7,045 nt of DNA from positions 1-7,045 of the forward strand of contig DAOVEW010000046.1 in the NCBI GenBank assembly GCA_030668755.1, given 5' to 3'. The notes below the pieces were generated by a model. That model was not told where the DNA came from. It saw only the letters and a program-made list of their open reading frames with translations, and searched no databases. Below are positions 6,080 through 7,045 of this stretch, piece after piece. The position numbers and the translations under genes were made by a program. The DNA is from Bacillota bacterium (lineage in GTDB: Bacteria; Armatimonadota; Hebobacteria; Hebobacterales; Hebobacteraceae). How positions within the stretch are numbered: the stretch's first letter is position 1; every line of letters starts with the position of its first letter.

Positions 6080-7045
6080 ATGATGCGTGGCGCCGCCGTT
6101 CTTGTTCTGCTGTCTCTCACGTCTGCACCTGGCTTCGGCCAGCATCTCAGCGAGCGGCAGCAGTGGCAGCCGCAGACCATGCCGGCTGACCCGCGACTGG
6201 ACCAGCCGGTAGAAGTCGAGATCACTGGCCGGGCGGCCGCTCCGGCGCTCAAGGTTCTCTCGGAGAAGACTGGCGTGTCACTGGGCGTCGCTCCCGAGGA
6301 CTTGGAAACTGTCGGCGAGCGCAAGCTCACGATCATCGCCAAGGGCCTTCCGCTCAAGGCCATCATGGTCCAGCTTCCCGAGGCGCTTCAAGAGGCGCAC
6401 TGGGACGTTTCCGACGACGATGGGCAACCCGTCTACCGGCTGCACCGCAACGGGGGCGTCGAGGATACGATGGACTGGCTCGTCAAGCGCGATGAAGACC
6501 GTCGCGCCGACCAGAAGCGGCGCCAGCGCGTTGCTCGCATGGAGCTTGCCCGTCGCGGCCTGGAGATGTCGCGCGAGGAACTCGCCGAACTGGAGGAAAC
6601 CGACCCGCTGCTGGCCCGGAGCCTCCTGGACCCGCACTCGCGCGACCTGCTCGAAATCCTCTTGACCCTCCCCCCGGACCAGGCCGAGCAGCTTCGCGAG
6701 ACGGGGCGTGTGGAGATCCCGTTTCTACAGGCCGCGGAGAGACTACGAAACGCGATAATGCGTATCGCTGGCAGGTGGCATCCCGATCCCGAGCCCGGGC
6801 GGATTCTGGAGGGGGCAGTAGACGAAGTCCGCCGCTGGCGCGAAGACCCCTCCCACACCTCCATCAGCTTCGAAGACTGGGGTGTCGAGCACGGGTTCGG
6901 CATCCGCCTGAACCTCAACATACCAACTCCGCAGGGCATACAGCGGGGCTTCAACACAGGGATACGAGATGCCGCCCTCTTCCCGAGATATCCTTCTCTC
7001 GATGATGGTAGCAGCCGGTTCTCCCGGCTCCTCATGGCCACCGGT
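6080..7045 (+). CDS. Exported STN-domain protein, 3' end outside the window
   Basis: An open frame of 322 codons runs to the last base of the window with no stop, so this is the N-terminal part of a longer protein. Residues 1-20 form a signal peptide (AAVLVLLSLTSAPGFG), with cleavage likely before Gln21. Residues about 44-124 match the STN pattern (secretin and TonB short N-terminal domain): VEVEITGRAAAPALKVLSEK, then TGVSLGVAPEDL, LTIIAKGLPLKAIM and a closing YRLHR strand. Residues 130-175 are a charged, Arg/Glu-rich helical stretch, possibly coiled coil. A LLTLPPDQAEQLRETGRVEI segment (194-213) resembles repeats I recall in large envelope proteins of Armatimonadota and Planctomycetota. No secretin or TonB barrel is seen in the visible part. 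Strong GC-ending codon use in this frame supports coding, while overlapping open frames on the minus strand show no domain. The start is backed by AGGGGG at 6072-6077; ATG 6083 is equally likely. Role unknown; envelope location is well supported. Confidence 0.8.
   Translation, partial: MMRGAAVLVLLSLTSAPGFGQHLSERQQWQPQTMPADPRLDQPVEVEITGRAAAPALKVLSEKTGVSLGVAPEDLETVGERKLTIIAKGLPLKAIMVQLPEALQEAHWDVSDDDGQPVYRLHRNGGVEDTMDWLVKRDEDRRADQKRRQRVARMELARRGLEMSREELAELEETDPLLARSLLDPHSRDLLEILLTLPPDQAEQLRETGRVEIPFLQAAERLRNAIMRIAGRWHPDPEPGRILEGAVDEVRRWREDPSHTSISFEDWGVEHGFGIRLNLNIPTPQGIQRGFNTGIRDAALFPRYPSLDDGSSRFSRLLMATG

Noticed and set aside
6433..7041. A 202-codon minus-strand open frame at the right edge
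   Set aside because: It is Arg/Ser-rich with no recognisable domain, and it lies opposite the STN-domain gene, which has a signal peptide, a ribosome binding site and a family match.

Overview
This 7,045-base window is GC-rich bacterial DNA. It carries four protein genes, all on the + strand, and two long non-coding stretches. No rRNA, tRNA, CRISPR array or intact transposase is visible. The best clues to the organism are a large secreted GHL10-type glycosidase-like protein, a polytopic membrane protein of the DUF6785/DUF6784 type, and a secreted STN-domain protein. As far as I recall, this mix is typical of uncultured Planctomycetota, Armatimonadota, Hydrogenedentota and related phyla. I cannot choose between them from the sequence alone.

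Layout. Positions 3-2348 encode an exported protein with a glutamine-amidotransferase-like N-domain lacking a catalytic Cys, a GHL10 barrel and a C-terminal beta-rich region. After a 121-base gap, 2470-4494 encodes a membrane protein of about 14 helices that resembles oligopeptide-transporter-like families. A long hairpin lies just after its stop. Positions 4495-5093 (599 bases) hold no convincing gene. Positions 5094-5597 encode a small probable lipoprotein whose start is fixed by a strong ribosome binding site. Positions 5598-6079 (482 bases) are non-coding and rich in repeats: a GGGGACA hairpin element, a 27-base direct repeat with a 53-base period, and a very GC-rich self-complementary block. 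From 6080 to the window end runs the N-terminal part (322 codons) of an exported STN-domain protein with no stop inside the window.

How the genes may work together is inference. The first two could be a functional pair: an extracytoplasmic carbohydrate-acting enzyme and an integral membrane partner, possibly a transporter. The other two are also cell-envelope proteins, but the repeat-filled gaps suggest separate transcription units. I do not see a clear new defence, mobile or biosynthetic system. The most noteworthy items are the dispersed-repeat fossils, the enzyme-membrane protein pair, and the partial STN gene at the right edge.
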